Assembly (NCBI GenBank): GCA_964395665.1
Contig: CAYNDH010000007.1
Span: forward strand, 1 to 64,000
Direction of reading: 5' to 3'
Length of the DNA stretch: 64,000 nt
From: JAEZAF01 sp964395665
Lineage (GTDB): Bacteria > Chloroflexota > Anaerolineae > Aggregatilineales > Phototrophicaceae
Shown piece after piece: positions 62,935 to 64,000 of the stretch. Each line of letters opens with the position of its first letter. The first letter of the stretch is position 1. The position numbers and the translations under genes are program-made. The notes beneath the pieces are model-generated. The model saw only the letters and a program-made list of their open reading frames with translations, was not told the DNA's origin and did not search any database.

Positions 62935-64000
62935 ATGACCTATGACCCTAATGCACCGAACACCAGCCTTCCGGTTTTAGCCACCTGTGACGCCCTGATC
63001 ATCGGTGGATCATTCGGCGGGATCGCCGCAGCGCTGGCCCTTGCCCATGCCGGACGCCGCGTCACGCTGATCGAGCCGCGCACCTATCCCGGACGCGAAC
63101 TCACCGCCACCCTGCGCCCGTGGATCACCGTCCATGAAGGCCAGGTGCTGCCCCCACTCCTGAAATCCACGCTGCTTGCAGCAGGGAGCATCACCACCGA
63201 GTCGTCCATCCGCCCCGGTGAATACCCGCTGAACATGGACGCCGTCAAACTGCACCTGGAAGAAGTGCTGTTAGGGGCAGGTGTCAAAATCCTGTATGCC
63301 AGTCTGGTGACCGATATTCTCGCGCCAGATGGTCAGCTTCAGGGTGTTATCATCGGCAATAAATCCGGGCGGCAGGTGATCCTGTGCGACCTGCTGATCG
63401 ACGCCTCAGAGACGGCGCTGGTCGCACGGTTGGCCGGGGAACACTTCGAGCCGCAGCCGGAAACCGCGCTCTTCCAACGCACGCTGGAATTCGACGGCGT
63501 CCGCGACGATCAGCTTGATACCGTCCCGCGCTTCATGAATGATCTGCCGGTGACACTGCACAAGGGCTATCGCGACAAGGGGCATCTACTGGTCGAATGC
63601 CAGCTTGAGCTTCCATTCGGTATACCGGCATTCGGTACACCGGCATTCGGCACACCAGACGGCTTCGGTCTCTCATCCCGCGAGACACGGGCACGGCATA
63701 CGTCAATGGCGCTGGCCGCCGAACTGATCCGCAGCGTGCCCGCCTTTGCATCGGCCTATCTGTCTGGTGCGAGTTACGAGCTTCATGGAATGCATACATC
63801 ACGACTGACAGCACATCAGCCGGCATGGAGCCGCGATTTCACCGCCGACGCGCTTCAGATCAATGCCGCTGCCGGAAGCATCCCCGGTCTCTGGTATCTG
63901 AATGAAGCCGTGCCGCTGGATAACAGATCACCGGACGCCTTTTATGATCCCGCCTTCACCAGCGCGATCGGCGCGGCGTTGGGTGACTGGATCGTCCAGC
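62935..64000 (+). CDS. FAD-dependent oxidoreductase (partial, C-terminus outside window)
   Basis: ATG 62935 (or in-frame GTG 62929) opens a frame to the window end, at least 355 residues. CDALIIGGSFGGIAAALALA (about 19-38) is a slightly varied dinucleotide-binding GxGxxG loop for FAD, followed by the acidic VTLIEPRTYPGRE. LLIDASETALVARLAGE (about 151-167) is the second nucleotide-contact block of FAD_oxidored proteins. The substrate is unknown. A five-residue repeat (FGIPA, FGTPA, FGTPD) near residues 228-242 comes from tandem 15-bp DNA units at 63615-63659. Confidence 0.82.
   Translation, partial: MTYDPNAPNTSLPVLATCDALIIGGSFGGIAAALALAHAGRRVTLIEPRTYPGRELTATLRPWITVHEGQVLPPLLKSTLLAAGSITTESSIRPGEYPLNMDAVKLHLEEVLLGAGVKILYASLVTDILAPDGQLQGVIIGNKSGRQVILCDLLIDASETALVARLAGEHFEPQPETALFQRTLEFDGVRDDQLDTVPRFMNDLPVTLHKGYRDKGHLLVECQLELPFGIPAFGTPAFGTPDGFGLSSRETRARHTSMALAAELIRSVPAFASAYLSGASYELHGMHTSRLTAHQPAWSRDFTADALQINAAAGSIPGLWYLNEAVPLDNRSPDAFYDPAFTSAIGAALGDWIVQ
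63615..63659 (+). repeat. Three 15-bp tandem units in the FAD oxidoreductase gene
   Basis: ATTCGGTATACCGGC (63615), ATTCGGTACACCGGC (63630) and ATTCGGCACACCAGA (63645). Units 1 and 2 differ at one base. Each adds five codons. Confidence 0.8.

Overview
The window looks like a draft or metagenome-derived scaffold (two 100-N gaps, 55876-55975 and 60618-60717) from a bacterium that is probably a member of the Chloroflexota, class Anaerolineae. This rests on style, not on a marker: giant malectin/Ig surface proteins, a TPR protein with a long Asp/Ser-rich linker and a C-terminal membrane anchor, large GT-C membrane glycosyltransferases, and orphan receiver-type regulators. rpsT is the only universal housekeeping gene seen. 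No tRNA, rRNA, CRISPR array or complete insertion sequence was recognised.

Surface region (1-33876). Positions 1-11348 (minus strand) hold the first ~3782 codons of one giant secreted protein that runs off the left edge: signal peptide, beta-propeller, acidic calcium-binding stretch, jelly roll, two malectin domains, many Ig-like domains, DUF11 repeats and four copies of a ~300-residue module. A small lipoprotein precedes it. From 26175 down to 12226 a tightly packed minus-strand cluster encodes cell-surface glycan synthesis: three GT2, two GT4, an (alpha/alpha)-barrel protein, an unknown protein, a flippase fused to a large extracytoplasmic region, a GT-C-like membrane protein and a DUF1616 protein. 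On the plus strand, 26551-31589 adds a small membrane protein, a CPBP protease, another GT4 and a second GT-C enzyme. A secreted glycosidase-like protein with two carbohydrate-binding modules (33837-31618) closes the region.

Sugar catabolic region (34217-52721). A LacI regulator behind a near-consensus promoter is followed by an ABC sugar uptake system (binding protein and two permeases, no ATPase). After a terminator come GH35-like beta-galactosidase, a racemase-family protein, FGGY kinase, class II fructose-bisphosphate-type aldolase, GH100/GH63-like glycosidase, a tandem metallo-beta-lactamase protein, GH38 alpha-mannosidase, a fuculose-type class II aldolase, a SIS sugar-phosphate isomerase and a ROK kinase. 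Stop and start codons overlap at several junctions. Together these give uptake, glycoside hydrolysis, phosphorylation, isomerisation and aldol cleavage. The substrate is not evident, and this is the best candidate here for an undescribed pathway.

Right part (52809-64000). Mixed single genes: a membrane-anchored hypothetical, a receiver-GAF protein, an M20 peptidase, a winged-helix regulator with a degenerate receiver, rpsT with its own promoter and terminator, the TPR membrane protein, a tiny membrane protein, GNAT, DUF3891 and CoA-binding proteins, a GH63-type glycosidase and a FAD oxidoreductase cut by the right edge.

A recurring oddity is short tandem duplications of 13-15 bp, often exactly five codons, in and next to many genes. 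One ~97-bp palindromic repeat element also appears complete at 28849-28945 and broken around the second gap.
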